Assembly (NCBI GenBank): GCA_022729635.1
Contig: DZAU01000002.1
Coordinates: 1-16,538, forward strand
DNA from: Flavobacterium psychrophilum
Lineage (GTDB): Bacteria > Bacteroidota > Bacteroidia > Flavobacteriales > Flavobacteriaceae
Direction of reading: 5' to 3'
DNA length: 16,538 bases
Shown here: in pieces, positions 6,461-14,141 of the stretch
Layout of the letters: each line of letters starts with the position of its first letter
Position numbering within the stretch: the stretch's first letter is position 1
Notes under the pieces: model-generated
Seen by the model: the letters and a program-made list of their open reading frames with translations, nothing else
What the model was told of the DNA's origin: nothing
Databases searched by the model: none
Translations under genes and position numbers: made by a program

Positions 6461-8472
6461 TCAATAATTCCGGTTGATGAAATCCAGCTATTATTGCTTT
6501 CATTTACATCAGGAAATACATGATCTGGATCAATAATGATACTTTCAATTTCTTCGGTAGAATTGAATTTGAATGTCCAATCGATATTTTTTTGCCATAT
6601 TTCTACAGGTAAATTGACACGAGTAACTTTCCCGCTTTTGGTTTTAACATCTAAAATTACCGGCATTGCCATTTTTTCGAAGTTTTCGATTGTGATATAT
6701 ACTCCAGATTTTGGATTATTATCCACATATTTTATCGAATTTATTCCTTGGTCTAAACGCCAATTATTCACAAACCATCCTCTCCAAAACCAGGCTAAAT
6801 CTTCTCCAGAAACATTTTCGATAGTTCTAAAAAAATCATCAGGAGCAGGATGTTTGTATGCCCAACGCTCGATATAAGTGCGAAAAGCCAAGTCAAAACG
6901 CTCTTTTCCCAAAATTTGTTCACGCAAAATAACTAATCCTGCGCTAGGTTTATAATAACACAAAGTTCCAATATTAGCTTCCTTCATATTATCAGGAGAA
7001 CTCATCATTGTTTCTAATTTTGGACTGGTAATCTTTTCAGCATTTTTATGCGAGTCAGCAACTTCCTCTTTGTACTCGCCATTATTAAAATCGGCTCCAC
7101 TTATTGAGTTAATAAAAGTGTTGAATCCTTCGTCCATCCAGCCAAATAAACGTTCGTTTGACCCAACAATCATCGGGAACCAAATATGCCCAAACTCGTG
7201 ATCAGTAACTCCCCATAATTCTTCGTCTTTATCCTTATAATTACAAAAAACGATTCCGGGATATTCCATTCCGCTTGTAATTCCTGCCACATTTGTAGCA
7301 ACAGGATAAGGATATTCAAACCATCTTTTCGAATAATTTTCGATAACTGCTTTTGTATATTCTGTTGAACGACCCCAAGCATTATTTCCGTTGCTCTCCT
7401 CTGGATAGGCAGAAATAGCCATCGCTTTTTTTCCGCTTGGTAAATTAATTTTTGCTGCATCTATAATAAATGCCGCCGAAGATGCCCAAGAAACATCACG
7501 GGAATTTTTCATTTTATAATGCCAAGTTTTAGTAGCGTTTGAAATAGAATTGGCTGTAGCCAAAACTTCTCCTTCAGAGCGAATTATCACCGTTTTATCA
7601 CTTTGTGAAGCTTGAGAAAAACGTTTTTGTTGCTCTGCCGAATATACTTCTGATGAATTTACCAATTCGCCTGAACAAACCACAAAATGATTGGAAGGTG
7701 CAGTTATGTTTATATCAAAATCGCCATATTCTAAATAAAATTCCGATGCTCCTAAATAAGGATTGGTGTTCCATCCTCTTATATCATCATACACACACAT
7801 TCGAGGATACCATTGGGCTACAGTGAAGATTTTACCGTTTTTACTTCCAAGAATTCCCATCCTGTCTGAACCTTGGTTTGGAGAAATGAAAGAAAAATCA
7901 ATTTTAATTTTAACTTTTCCTCCTTTAGATTTCAACTCTTGGGGAAGAAAAACCTGCATTCGGGTATCGGTAATAATATGTTTAACCTCTTTTTCAGTAG
8001 ATTTTCCTTTATCTGTGGAAACAATTTTTACTGATTTTATCTTGAAACCTCCGTCAAAAATTTGACCTTGAGCGCCATTTCTACTTCCGGTTATGGGAAT
8101 AACCGCGTTACCTCGGGAGTCCGATTTGAATAAATTCTGATCTAAATACATCCATAAAAAAGACATCGTGTCCGGGCTATTATTGGTATAACTAATAATT
8201 CCGGTTCCGGATATTTCATTTTCAGCTTCATTTAGTTTTGCAGACAATTGATAATCGACTCTGTTTTGCCAATATTCAAATCCAGGCTGACCGCTTGCCG
8301 AACGAGTGTTTGATCCATCTTTTGTATAAAAGAAAGGAGCGAATGCATCGTGATAATCATACTTCGAAATTGGTTTAACTGAGGCCGCTGTAGGATTTTG
8401 TTGTGACCATAAAGTTGAAATCACTAATAATAAAGTCAGTTGTAGTAGGACCTTTAATCGATTATTTTTCAT
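6451..8472 (-). CDS. Secreted M1-family zinc metallopeptidase
   Basis: A 673-residue gluzincin of the M1 aminopeptidase family. A signal peptide (about residues 1-23, hydrophobic core [12 protein letters not shown], then WSQ) sends it to the periplasm or cell surface. The N-terminal beta domain (about 65-320) is followed by the catalytic domain: substrate-binding motif GMEYP at 401-405 (a GxMEN variant), zinc motif HEFGH (425-429) and the third ligand Glu448 exactly 18 residues later in [17 protein letters not shown] downstream likely holds the catalytic tyrosine. No type IX secretion C-terminal domain is evident. It probably trims peptides for nutrition; specificity is unknown. The upstream minus strand has TTAATTTG at 8491-8498, one base off the -7 consensus. 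Single-gene unit. Confidence 0.9.
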   Translation of the reverse strand: MKNNRLKVLLQLTLLLVISTLWSQQNPTAASVKPISKYDYHDAFAPFFYTKDGSNTRSASGQPGFEYWQNRVDYQLSAKLNEAENEISGTGIISYTNNSPDTMSFLWMYLDQNLFKSDSRGNAVIPITGSRNGAQGQIFDGGFKIKSVKIVSTDKGKSTEKEVKHIITDTRMQVFLPQELKSKGGKVKIKIDFSFISPNQGSDRMGILGSKNGKIFTVAQWYPRMCVYDDIRGWNTNPYLGASEFYLEYGDFDINITAPSNHFVVCSGELVNSSEVYSAEQQKRFSQASQSDKTVIIRSEGEVLATANSISNATKTWHYKMKNSRDVSWASSAAFIIDAAKINLPSGKKAMAISAYPEESNGNNAWGRSTEYTKAVIENYSKRWFEYPYPVATNVAGITSGMEYPGIVFCNYKDKDEELWGVTDHEFGHIWFPMIVGSNERLFGWMDEGFNTFINSISGADFNNGEYKEEVADSHKNAEKITSPKLETMMSSPDNMKEANIGTLCYYKPSAGLVILREQILGKERFDLAFRTYIERWAYKHPAPDDFFRTIENVSGEDLAWFWRGWFVNNWRLDQGINSIKYVDNNPKSGVYITIENFEKMAMPVILDVKTKSGKVTRVNLPVEIWQKNIDWTFKFNSTEEIESIIIDPDHVFPDVNESNNSWISSTGIIEKM

Positions 8473-8490
8473 TTTATAAATTTTCTAGGA

Positions 8491-8498
8491 CAAATTAA
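8491..8498 (-). promoter_or_regulatory. Near-consensus -7 element for the M1 peptidase gene
   Basis: The minus strand reads TTAATTTG, differing from TAnnTTTG at the second base, 18 bp upstream of the ATG at 8472. No -33 element found. Confidence 0.3.
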
Positions 8499-8643
8499 TG
8501 AAAAATAAACCTAACACTTAAATTAAATGCAAAGTTTTGACAAAATTTTATAACTTTACAAATAGCAGATTTTTTGTGCAAATCTCGATTTATGAAATAT
8601 ATTTACATCATAAAGATTTTTTAAACCATTAGCCGAAACCATT

Positions 8644-9495
8644 TTGATAACAACAATTTCAAATTCAAATCTAACTGCACAAATAAATCATTTTGGTGCC
8701 GAATTATTTTCTTTAAAAAACAGTGCGAATAAAGAATATATTTGGGAAGGAAATCCAACATTCTGGGGGAAACATTCGCCTGTTTTGTTTCCAATTGTTG
8801 GTACGCTCAAAAACAATTCCTATCTCTATAACGGGAACGAATATCATTTATCAAGACACGGATTTGCCAGAGAAATGGAATTTGAATTGATTGAAAAAAC
8901 TGAAAAAAGTGTGACATTTTCTTTAATTTCGTCAGTTGAAACAAGAAAAATCTATCCTTTTGATTTTGATTTGCAAATTTGTTATTCATTGGATGAAAAC
9001 AAATTATACATTGATTATAAAGTCATTAATAAAAATGATTTCGTAATGCCTTTTTCTATTGGAGCACATCCTGCATTTGCATTGAATGGAAATTTCGAGG
9101 ATTTTAGCCTTGAATTTCAACGACAGGAAATTCTAAAATATTATCTTCTTGAGGATGGTTTAATTTCAAATAAAACCAATGAAATTGCATTAGACAATCG
9201 CCAACTTAGTTTAAATTATCAGCTTTTTGAAAAGGACGCTTTAGTCTTTAAAACATTGGAATCCAAATCAATAACCATTTTACAAAATACAGTTCCATTA
9301 TTGAAAGTAAATTTTACAGATTTCCCAAATTTAGGTATTTGGACAATTAAAAATGCACCATTTTTATGTATTGAACCTTGGTTTGGATATTCAGATACGC
9401 AGGAAAAATATGATTCACTTTCTAAAAAAGAAGGAATTCAGCTTTTGGAAAAAAATGAAACTTTTAAATCGAAATTTAGTATCGAAATTTTATAA
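8644..9495 (+). CDS. Aldose 1-epimerase family protein (galactose-mutarotase-like)
   Basis: A galactose-mutarotase-fold protein of 283 residues, closest in style to the LacX/YihR-like branch of aldose 1-epimerases that interconvert alpha and beta sugar anomers. Catalytic-type residues are visible: His72 in LSRHGFARE, His142 in SIGAHPAF and the base Glu244 in LCIEPWFGYSD. The early GAELFSLKN and EYIWEGNPTFWGKHSPVLFPIVG are also typical of the branch. The frame opens after a stop at 8611-8613 and holds no ATG before the conserved part, so the start is taken as TTG at 8644; the preceding ATT would be a poorer choice. The actual sugar is unknown. The GNAT gene follows after 3 bp, so the two form an operon. 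Confidence 0.87.
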   Translation: MITTISNSNLTAQINHFGAELFSLKNSANKEYIWEGNPTFWGKHSPVLFPIVGTLKNNSYLYNGNEYHLSRHGFAREMEFELIEKTEKSVTFSLISSVETRKIYPFDFDLQICYSLDENKLYIDYKVINKNDFVMPFSIGAHPAFALNGNFEDFSLEFQRQEILKYYLLEDGLISNKTNEIALDNRQLSLNYQLFEKDALVFKTLESKSITILQNTVPLLKVNFTDFPNLGIWTIKNAPFLCIEPWFGYSDTQEKYDSLSKKEGIQLLEKNETFKSKFSIEIL

Positions 9496-9498
9496 ATT

Positions 9499-10050
9499 AT
9501 GCTGAATCTAACTTTTTTGCCATTTCCTAATCTTGAAACCGAGCGTTTGAAATTTAGACGTGTTGTGAATGACGATGTGAACGAAATATTTGCCCTTCGC
9601 TCTGATGCTGAAACGATGAAATACATTCCAAGACCATTGGCTTTAACTAAAGAAGATGCTTTGGAACATATTGCAATGATTGACGACAAAATTAATTCAA
9701 ACGAAGGAATAAATTGGGCAATTACTTTAAAAGATAATCCAAAACTTATTGGGATTATTGGGCATTACAGAATAAAACCAGAACATTATCGAGCAGAAAT
9801 TGGCTACATGCTGCTTCCAGAATATCAAGGGAAAGGCATCATCACCGAGGCAATAAGTGAAGTGGTGAATTATGGTTTTCGTATAATGAAACTTCATTCG
9901 ATTGAAGCTGTTATTGATCCAGAAAATTATGCTTCGGAGAAAGTCTTGCAAAAAAATGGTTTTATCAAGGAAGCTCATTTAAAGGAAAATGAATTTTATG
10001 AAGGGCGATTTTTAGACACCGTTATTTATTCTATTTTGAATAAGCACTAA
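9499..10050 (+). CDS. GNAT N-acetyltransferase, RimJ/RimL-like
   Basis: A GNAT acetyltransferase of the RimJ/RimL type (183 residues), which transfers acetyl from acetyl-CoA to an amine. The N-terminal LETERLKFRRV and the RSDAETMKYIPRP segment are typical of this branch. Motif A reads IGYMLLPEYQGKGIITEAI (101-119) with the CoA pyrophosphate loop QGKGII (110-115). Motif B follows as PENYASEKVLQKNGF (141-155). These proteins acetylate ribosomal protein N-termini or small molecules; the substrate here cannot be told. The ATG at 9499 lies 3 bp after the aldose-epimerase stop, so the gene is translated from the same transcript. Confidence 0.88.
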   Translation: MLNLTFLPFPNLETERLKFRRVVNDDVNEIFALRSDAETMKYIPRPLALTKEDALEHIAMIDDKINSNEGINWAITLKDNPKLIGIIGHYRIKPEHYRAEIGYMLLPEYQGKGIITEAISEVVNYGFRIMKLHSIEAVIDPENYASEKVLQKNGFIKEAHLKENEFYEGRFLDTVIYSILNKH

Positions 10051-10066
10051 GTTTAACTTTTATGGC

Positions 10067-10074
10067 TACATTTG
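10067..10074 (+). promoter_or_regulatory. -7 promoter element for the DUF3575-like outer-membrane gene
   Basis: TACATTTG matches TAnnTTTG and lies 50 bp upstream of the ATG at 10125, leaving a leader of about 45 nt. The nearest TTG upstream (10036-10038) is 28 bp away, longer than the usual spacing. Confidence 0.45.
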
Positions 10075-10124
10075 CCACCAGAATTGGTTGAAAAATTCAA
10101 ACAAAAACAAGTAAAAATTACTTT

Positions 10125-10682
10125 ATGAAAAAACTGCTCATTTTTACTTTCATTCTATCTTCAATTTATTCTCAATCTCAAACTTATATAAAAGGTAATG
10201 CCGTAACAGCTTTGATACTAGTTCCTAATTTTGGAATAGAAACCAGCATCGGAAAAAAATTTACTTTTCAAGCTGACATTATGGCTTCTTTTTGGGAATC
10301 TTTTAATGGACATCATCCAATGAAATTTTATTCATTAATTGCAGAAGTTCGCTATCATTTTCATGAAAAATACAATGGCATTTATTTTGGAGGACATGCT
10401 GGAGCTGATCAATATATGCTTCAAAAATGGAACTATTGGAATACTAATTTATATGAAGATGGTTTTGGATACAAATTTGGAGGAACAATTGGATACGAGA
10501 AAAAACTAAATGATAGATTAATGCTAGATTTCTTTGTTGGAGGTGGTTGGCATCAAGGATACTATCATGGATACTATAATGACGGAACTCCTGGTAGGTA
10601 TGAAAAAGTCAAACATTGGAATATAAGTGGCGATTGGTTACCTTATCGAGGTGGTCTAATGATTTCGTATCGCTTAAACTAG
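10125..10682 (+). CDS. Outer-membrane beta-barrel protein, DUF3575-like
   Basis: A 185-residue secreted protein with a signal peptide (about 1-19, core [13 protein letters not shown]). The mature part is built of amphipathic strands with many aromatic residues, as in outer-membrane barrels. The order [58 protein letters not shown] and [16 protein letters not shown] resembles DUF3575 proteins of Bacteroidota, whose function is unknown. A His/Tyr/Gly-rich stretch (around 143-155) is notable. It has its own promoter at 10067-10074, separate from the epimerase-GNAT pair. Its stop codon overlaps that of the convergent VF530 gene in a shared CTAG. Confidence 0.72.
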   Translation: MKKLLIFTFILSSIYSQSQTYIKGNAVTALILVPNFGIETSIGKKFTFQADIMASFWESFNGHHPMKFYSLIAEVRYHFHEKYNGIYFGGHAGADQYMLQKWNYWNTNLYEDGFGYKFGGTIGYEKKLNDRLMLDFFVGGGWHQGYYHGYYNDGTPGRYEKVKHWNISGDWLPYRGGLMISYRLN

Positions 10683-10909
10683 ACTTTAAATTTAGGACCA
10701 GTTTTTATGTACAATTCTTCGACTTTTTTTCTTGCCCAATCCGTTTTTCGTAAGAAAGTCAGGCTCGATTTTATACTTGGATTATCAGTAAAACATTTAA
10801 TTTTTATCAATTCACTCAGAGTGTCAAATCCATAATAAGCAACTAGTTGTTCTAAAATTCTTTGAAGCGTAATTCCGTGAAGCGGGTCTTTTGACTGAGG
10901 TTTTTCCAT
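10679..10909 (-). CDS. VF530-family (DUF2132) protein
   Basis: A complete small VF530-family protein of 76 residues. The family signature is nearly all visible: [47 protein letters not shown] and [11 protein letters not shown]. The Vibrio fischeri VF530 structure placed the family as compact helical proteins with suggested DNA binding; no cellular role is settled. The ATG at 10907-10909 is the only methionine available, and the -7 element at 10914-10921 ends 4 nt before it, so the mRNA is predicted to have almost no leader. The gene is convergent with the outer-membrane gene, overlapping it by 4 bp, and follows the terminator of the OmpW-like gene. Confidence 0.9.
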   Translation of the reverse strand: MEKPQSKDPLHGITLQRILEQLVAYYGFDTLSELIKIKCFTDNPSIKSSLTFLRKTDWARKKVEELYIKTGPKFKV

Positions 10910-10913
10910 ATTG

Positions 10914-10921
10914 CAAATTTA
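10914..10921 (-). promoter_or_regulatory. -7 promoter element for the VF530 gene, placed for a leaderless mRNA
   Basis: The minus strand reads TAAATTTG, then four bases, then the ATG. Transcription would begin at or next to the start codon if the element is used. Confidence 0.5.
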
Positions 10922-10933
10922 GTTTTTTTTCAT

Positions 10934-10964
10934 AAAAAAAGCCTCCGTGGTTAGGGGAGACTTT
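10934..10964 (-). terminator. Terminator of the OmpW-like gene
   Basis: AAAGCCTCC (10938-10946) pairs with GGAGACTTT (10956-10964) with one internal mismatch; on the minus strand the stem is followed by a T run (complement of 10934-10940). It lies 30 bp past the stop of the OmpW-like gene and just ahead of the VF530 promoter, separating the two units. Confidence 0.75.
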
Positions 10965-10993
10965 TAACTGATTGTATTTTTTATTCTGAAAAT

Positions 10994-11671
10994 TTAAAAC
11001 TTCATTCCTAAACCAAATCCTAATACTAATGGATCAATTGTAACGGCAGCTGGAATGCTTAATCCTGGTGACAAATTAGAAGCATCAACAGTTACATCAG
11101 TTTCTAAAAAAATCTTTTTGGCATCTATATTCAAGAAAAACTTATCGTTTAACATTAAATCAAATCCTACTTGAAAAGCATATCCAAGGCTATTTTCATA
11201 AGAAACTCCTTTTACGGTATTTCCTTCATCAACATTGTAAAATAAGGTATAATTTACTCCAGCACCTACATAAGGCTTAAATATTTTTGCAAACGGTCCA
11301 AAATGATATTGGGCTGTAAGTGTTGGTGGCAACAACCATACACTTCCTAAGTCAACATTTATATTTGTAGGTCCACCAATAGCCGAAATATCCGACCCCA
11401 CAGTATTCACATCGTGCTTTGTAGTTGCAAGAATTAATTCGGCAGCAAAGTGTTTAGTGAAAAAATATGTAAAATCTAATTCTGGAACAAACTCATTGGA
11501 AATCGCTACATCTCCTCCTATGGTTCCTATTTCTGCACTTTCATTAGGCACAACTCCAATTCCTCTCAATCTCACTTGCCATTTACTAAAATCTTGTGAT
11601 TTACTTTTCTCTTGGGAAATAGCGTTTAAACTAAATAAAACTATCCCTGCTAATACTAAAATTTTTTTCAT
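10994..11671 (-). CDS. OmpW-family outer-membrane protein
   Basis: A 225-residue outer-membrane barrel of the OmpW type. A signal peptide (about 1-19, AIS then QEKSK) precedes the mature part. Family landmarks are WQVRLRGIGVVPNESA at the first strand, VPELDFTYFFTKHFAAELILATTKHDV, the WLLPPTLTAQYHF strand, KPYVGAGVNYTLFYN, and a C-terminal strand ending in Phe as expected for BAM recognition. OmpW forms a narrow 8-stranded barrel proposed to pass small hydrophobic molecules. The gene is a single unit with its own promoter (11698-11723) and terminator (10934-10964), divergent from smpB. Confidence 0.88.
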   Translation of the reverse strand: MKKILVLAGIVLFSLNAISQEKSKSQDFSKWQVRLRGIGVVPNESAEIGTIGGDVAISNEFVPELDFTYFFTKHFAAELILATTKHDVNTVGSDISAIGGPTNINVDLGSVWLLPPTLTAQYHFGPFAKIFKPYVGAGVNYTLFYNVDEGNTVKGVSYENSLGYAFQVGFDLMLNDKFFLNIDAKKIFLETDVTVDASNLSPGLSIPAAVTIDPLVLGFGLGMKF

Positions 11672-11697
11672 TTGTTTTTGGTTTAAAATTATAATAG

Positions 11698-11723
11698 CAA
11701 ACGTATTTATGATTTTTTTTCAA
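11698..11723 (-). promoter_or_regulatory. Promoter of the OmpW-like gene
   Basis: The minus strand has TACGTTTG (11698-11705), a full -7 match 26 bp before the ATG, and TTG (complement of 11721-11723) 15 bp upstream, slightly closer than the usual 17-23. Confidence 0.52.
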
Positions 11724-11805
11724 TAAACTGATAAATATCATATATTAATAACTATTTTTATGTTATAAGTGATGCTTTAATTCACAAATTTTATCCTTTT
11801 TATCC

Positions 11806-11813
11806 TACCTTTG
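11806..11813 (+). promoter_or_regulatory. -7 promoter element for smpB, placed for a leaderless mRNA
   Basis: TACCTTTG matches the -7 consensus and ends 6 nt before the ATG at 11820. It covers the TTG at 11811 that would otherwise extend the frame by three codons, so ATG 11820 is chosen. No -33 TTG is evident. Confidence 0.5.
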
Positions 11814-11819
11814 CATTCT

Positions 11820-12272
11820 ATGCTAAAAACTATCAATATACTCAATAAAAGAGCCCGTTTTGATTATGAAATAATCGAAAAATTTACGGCAGGAATCGTT
11901 TTGGCAGGAACCGAAATAAAATCCATTCGGTTAGGGAAAGCTAATATTACAGAGAGTTTTTGTGAATTTAGCGGAAATGAACTCTTTGCCATTAATACTT
12001 ATATTGAAGAATATGCTTTTGGCAATCAATTCAACCACAAAGCGAGGAGCGAGCGCAAACTTTTGCTGAATAAAAGAGAATTAAAAGGTTTGTCAAGAAG
12101 TGTTCAGGCAAAAGGACTGACAATCATTCCTTTAAAATTGTTTACCAACGAAAAAGGAATGGCAAAACTGGAAATTGGACTTTGCAAAGGTAAAAAGACC
12201 TACGATAAACGCGAATCTCTTAAAGAACAAGATACAAAACGTGATCTTGACAGAATAAAAAAATCCTTTTAG
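11820..12272 (+). CDS. smpB: SsrA-binding protein SmpB
   Basis: SmpB binds tmRNA and delivers it to ribosomes stalled on broken mRNA (trans-translation). The 150-residue product has the complete OB-fold with family landmarks LNKRARFDYEI, GIVLAGTEIKSIRLGKANITESF and EYAFGNQFNHKARSERKLLLNKRELKGL. The C-terminal basic tail YDKRESLKEQDTKRDL becomes a helix in the ribosomal mRNA channel. The frame can be read from a TTG at 11811, but that codon lies inside the -7 element. Translation from ATG 11820 gives MLKTINILNKRAR, which fits the family. The promoter position predicts a leaderless or nearly leaderless mRNA. A lipoprotein gene follows after 58 bp; the tmRNA gene is not in this window. Confidence 0.95.
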   Translation: MLKTINILNKRARFDYEIIEKFTAGIVLAGTEIKSIRLGKANITESFCEFSGNELFAINTYIEEYAFGNQFNHKARSERKLLLNKRELKGLSRSVQAKGLTIIPLKLFTNEKGMAKLEIGLCKGKKTYDKRESLKEQDTKRDLDRIKKSF

Positions 12273-12330
12273 AATTTATTCTAAATTTATTTCTATTTTT
12301 ACCGTAATTAATTATTTAACAAACTAAATT

Positions 12331-12942
12331 ATGAAGAAGTTTTTTATTGCATTGTCCTTGGTTTTTCTAGTAAGTTGTAGCAGTGGCACAGCAATTGTAA
12401 GTAGCTGGAGAGATCCAGATGTAACTACTGCAAATACAGAATTCAAAAAAATATTGGTAGTTGCTTTAGTAAAAGATGAGGCTACGAGAAGAATTACTGA
12501 AAATAGAATTGCCTCAATAGGACCTAGATTTCATTCTTCTTATGCCATTTTAGGTGGAAATAATTTAGGACTTTCTAAAGAACAAAAATTAAAAGTTCTT
12601 CACGATGAAAATTATGATGCCGTGGTAACTATGCGATTAGTTGACACTGTAAAAGAAACAGACTATGTTCCTGGAACCAATACTTCATTGTATTATGGTG
12701 CTTATGGAGGTTTTGGAGGTTGGTATGGTGCTTATTATCCAATATATTATGATCCAGGTTATTATCAAGAAACAACTAGTTATTTAGTTGAAACCAATAT
12801 TTTTTCCTTAAAATCCGATAAACTCGTTTGGACTGGAACTACAAAATCTTCAAATGGAACAGATGTTGGACTTTTAGTAGATAGTATTGTTGCGACCGTT
12901 ATGCAGGAAATGAAAAAAGATGGATTTATTCCTAAAAAATAA
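12331..12942 (+). CDS. Lipoprotein of unknown function (DUF4136-like)
   Basis: A 203-residue lipoprotein. The signal peptide ends in lipobox LVSC with the lipidated Cys16 followed by SSG; by the Bacteroidota rule it probably stays in the periplasmic leaflet. SSWRDPDVT (24-32) right after the anchor, then alternating strands and helices (KKILVVALVKDEATRRITENRIA, YDAVVTMRLVDTVKETDY, TNIFSLKSDKLVWTGTTKSS), resemble the DUF4136 group found in Bacteroidota. A Tyr/Gly-rich insert at about 121-146 is low-complexity and may be an exposed loop. The biochemical role is unknown. Upstream only a near-match TATTTTTA (12294-12301) is seen, so it may also be read through from smpB. A terminator follows at 12973-13012. 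Confidence 0.72.
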   Translation: MKKFFIALSLVFLVSCSSGTAIVSSWRDPDVTTANTEFKKILVVALVKDEATRRITENRIASIGPRFHSSYAILGGNNLGLSKEQKLKVLHDENYDAVVTMRLVDTVKETDYVPGTNTSLYYGAYGGFGGWYGAYYPIYYDPGYYQETTSYLVETNIFSLKSDKLVWTGTTKSSNGTDVGLLVDSIVATVMQEMKKDGFIPKK

Positions 12943-12972
12943 TTATTAAATTTCTAAATATAGATTTAGCAA

Positions 12973-13012
12973 AAAAATAATACTTGAAAATTTTTTAGGT
13001 ATTATTTTTTTT
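12973..13012 (+). terminator. Terminator after the lipoprotein gene
   Basis: An AT-rich stem (12973-12985 with 12997-13009, one G-U pair, centred on AATAATAC and GTATTATT) is followed by a T run. It separates the lipoprotein gene from the Fic gene. Confidence 0.6.
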
Positions 13013-13028
13013 ATTATAAATTTATGAC

Positions 13029-13036
13029 TAAATTTG
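13029..13036 (+). promoter_or_regulatory. -7 promoter element for the XRE-Fic gene
   Basis: TAAATTTG matches the -7 consensus and lies 27 bp upstream of the ATG at 13064. No TTG is seen at -33. No inverted repeat that would mark an operator was found around it. Confidence 0.48.
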
Positions 13037-13063
13037 TCAAGACAAAAATAATTCATATTTATA

Positions 13064-14113
13064 ATGAAAACACTACTCAAAAATGCAAGAGAACAAAAAG
13101 GGTTAAAAACTAGAGAAGTGGCTCACCTTTTAAATATCGATCAAGCCTTAATAAGCAAGTTCGAAAATGGTTCGAGAAAACCAACCAAAGAACAAGTCAT
13201 TAAATTGGCTTCTTTGTTAGGAATCGACTTTGAAACCTTAATGATTGCTTGGCTTAAAGAAAAAATTATTTACGAAATCGGTCAGGATGAATTTGCTTTG
13301 AAAGCAATGAATATGGTTCGTGAAGAAATGGAAAACAGCTATGTTGCCGTAAAGAAATCGATTTCTAAAAACTTATTAGCTATTCTTGATGAGATAGATG
13401 TCTTGAAATCAAAACTAGATCAATTTCGTCAATTTGACAGTTATAGAATTGCTCAGGCATTAGAACTTGAATATACTTTTGAAAGCAATCGCATCGAGGG
13501 AAATACACTTACGCTTCGCGAGACAGATTTAGTCATCAACGAAGGTTTGACCATTTCCGGAAAAAGTATGAGAGAACATCTTGAAGCCATTAACCATCAG
13601 GAAGCCATTGCTTATATCAAGCATTTAATGGAGAAAAATACAACCCTAAATGAGCGAGAAGTTTTATCTATCCATAACTTGATTTTACGAGGCATTAATC
13701 CGGAAGATGCCGGAAGATACCGTCGTGTACAAGTGATGATAAAAGGAAGTTCACACATGCCGCCACAACCTTTTATGGTCAATAAAGAGATGGAAGATTT
13801 TTTTATTTGGTATGAAACCAATAAAAACAGCGTTCATCCGATAGTTTTGGCTGCTGAACTTCACGAGCGTTTAGTTACTATTCATCCTTTTATCGATGGA
13901 AATGGCAGAACTTCGCGTTTAGTAATGAACCTCATTCTGCTTCAAAATGGCTATGTAATTGCCAATATAAAAGGAGATTACGAAAATAGAATGCAATATT
14001 ACAATGCACTCGAAACTGCTCAAACAAAAAACAACAAAGAGGATTTTCTCTTATTCGTTGCTCAAATTGAGAAAGAAAGTTTAGAGCGCTATCTTGAAAT
14101 CATTGCCCAATAA
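13064..14113 (+). CDS. Fic-domain protein with N-terminal XRE helix-turn-helix
   Basis: A 349-residue fusion. Residues 5-60 are an XRE-type DNA-binding domain (LLKNAREQKGLKTREVAHLL, then DQALISKFENGSRKPTKEQV). Residues about 125-335 are a Fic domain with active-site motif HPFIDGNGRTSR (274-285). All key residues are kept: catalytic His274, Asp278, Asn280 and Arg282/Arg285. The flap GSSHMPPQPF (228-237) is present. The inhibitory helix motif S-x-x-x-E-G-N is at 141-147 (Glu145), N-terminal to the core, which makes this a class II, self-inhibited Fic protein. Fic enzymes mostly transfer AMP from ATP to hydroxyl groups of target proteins; the target here is unknown. It is a one-gene unit without an adjacent antitoxin. 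Base composition resembles its neighbours, and no mobile element flanks it. Confidence 0.93.
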   Translation: MKTLLKNAREQKGLKTREVAHLLNIDQALISKFENGSRKPTKEQVIKLASLLGIDFETLMIAWLKEKIIYEIGQDEFALKAMNMVREEMENSYVAVKKSISKNLLAILDEIDVLKSKLDQFRQFDSYRIAQALELEYTFESNRIEGNTLTLRETDLVINEGLTISGKSMREHLEAINHQEAIAYIKHLMEKNTTLNEREVLSIHNLILRGINPEDAGRYRRVQVMIKGSSHMPPQPFMVNKEMEDFFIWYETNKNSVHPIVLAAELHERLVTIHPFIDGNGRTSRLVMNLILLQNGYVIANIKGDYENRMQYYNALETAQTKNNKEDFLLFVAQIEKESLERYLEIIAQ

Positions 14114-14141
14114 AAATCCCGCAAATAGCGGGATTTTGTTT
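14112..14141. terminator. Bidirectional terminator between fic and pcm
   Basis: AAAATCCCGC (14113-14122) pairs with GCGGGATTTT (14128-14137) around the loop AAATA. A T-rich run follows on the plus strand; on the minus strand the A run gives a shorter T run. The stem begins inside the fic stop codon, and the pcm stop lies 4 bp beyond it. Confidence 0.8.

Noticed and set aside
7170..7460. 96-codon frame within the M1 peptidase gene in another frame
   Set aside because: It covers the zinc-motif region of the real gene in a shifted frame and has no independent support.
13021..13063. Operator for the XRE domain upstream of fic
   Set aside because: No convincing inverted repeat was seen in the short promoter region, so no operator is called.
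13064..14113. Two-gene toxin-antitoxin module around the Fic gene
   Set aside because: The flanking genes are a lipoprotein gene behind a terminator and a convergent pcm; no small antitoxin frame is adjacent, and the inhibitory motif is inside the Fic protein itself.
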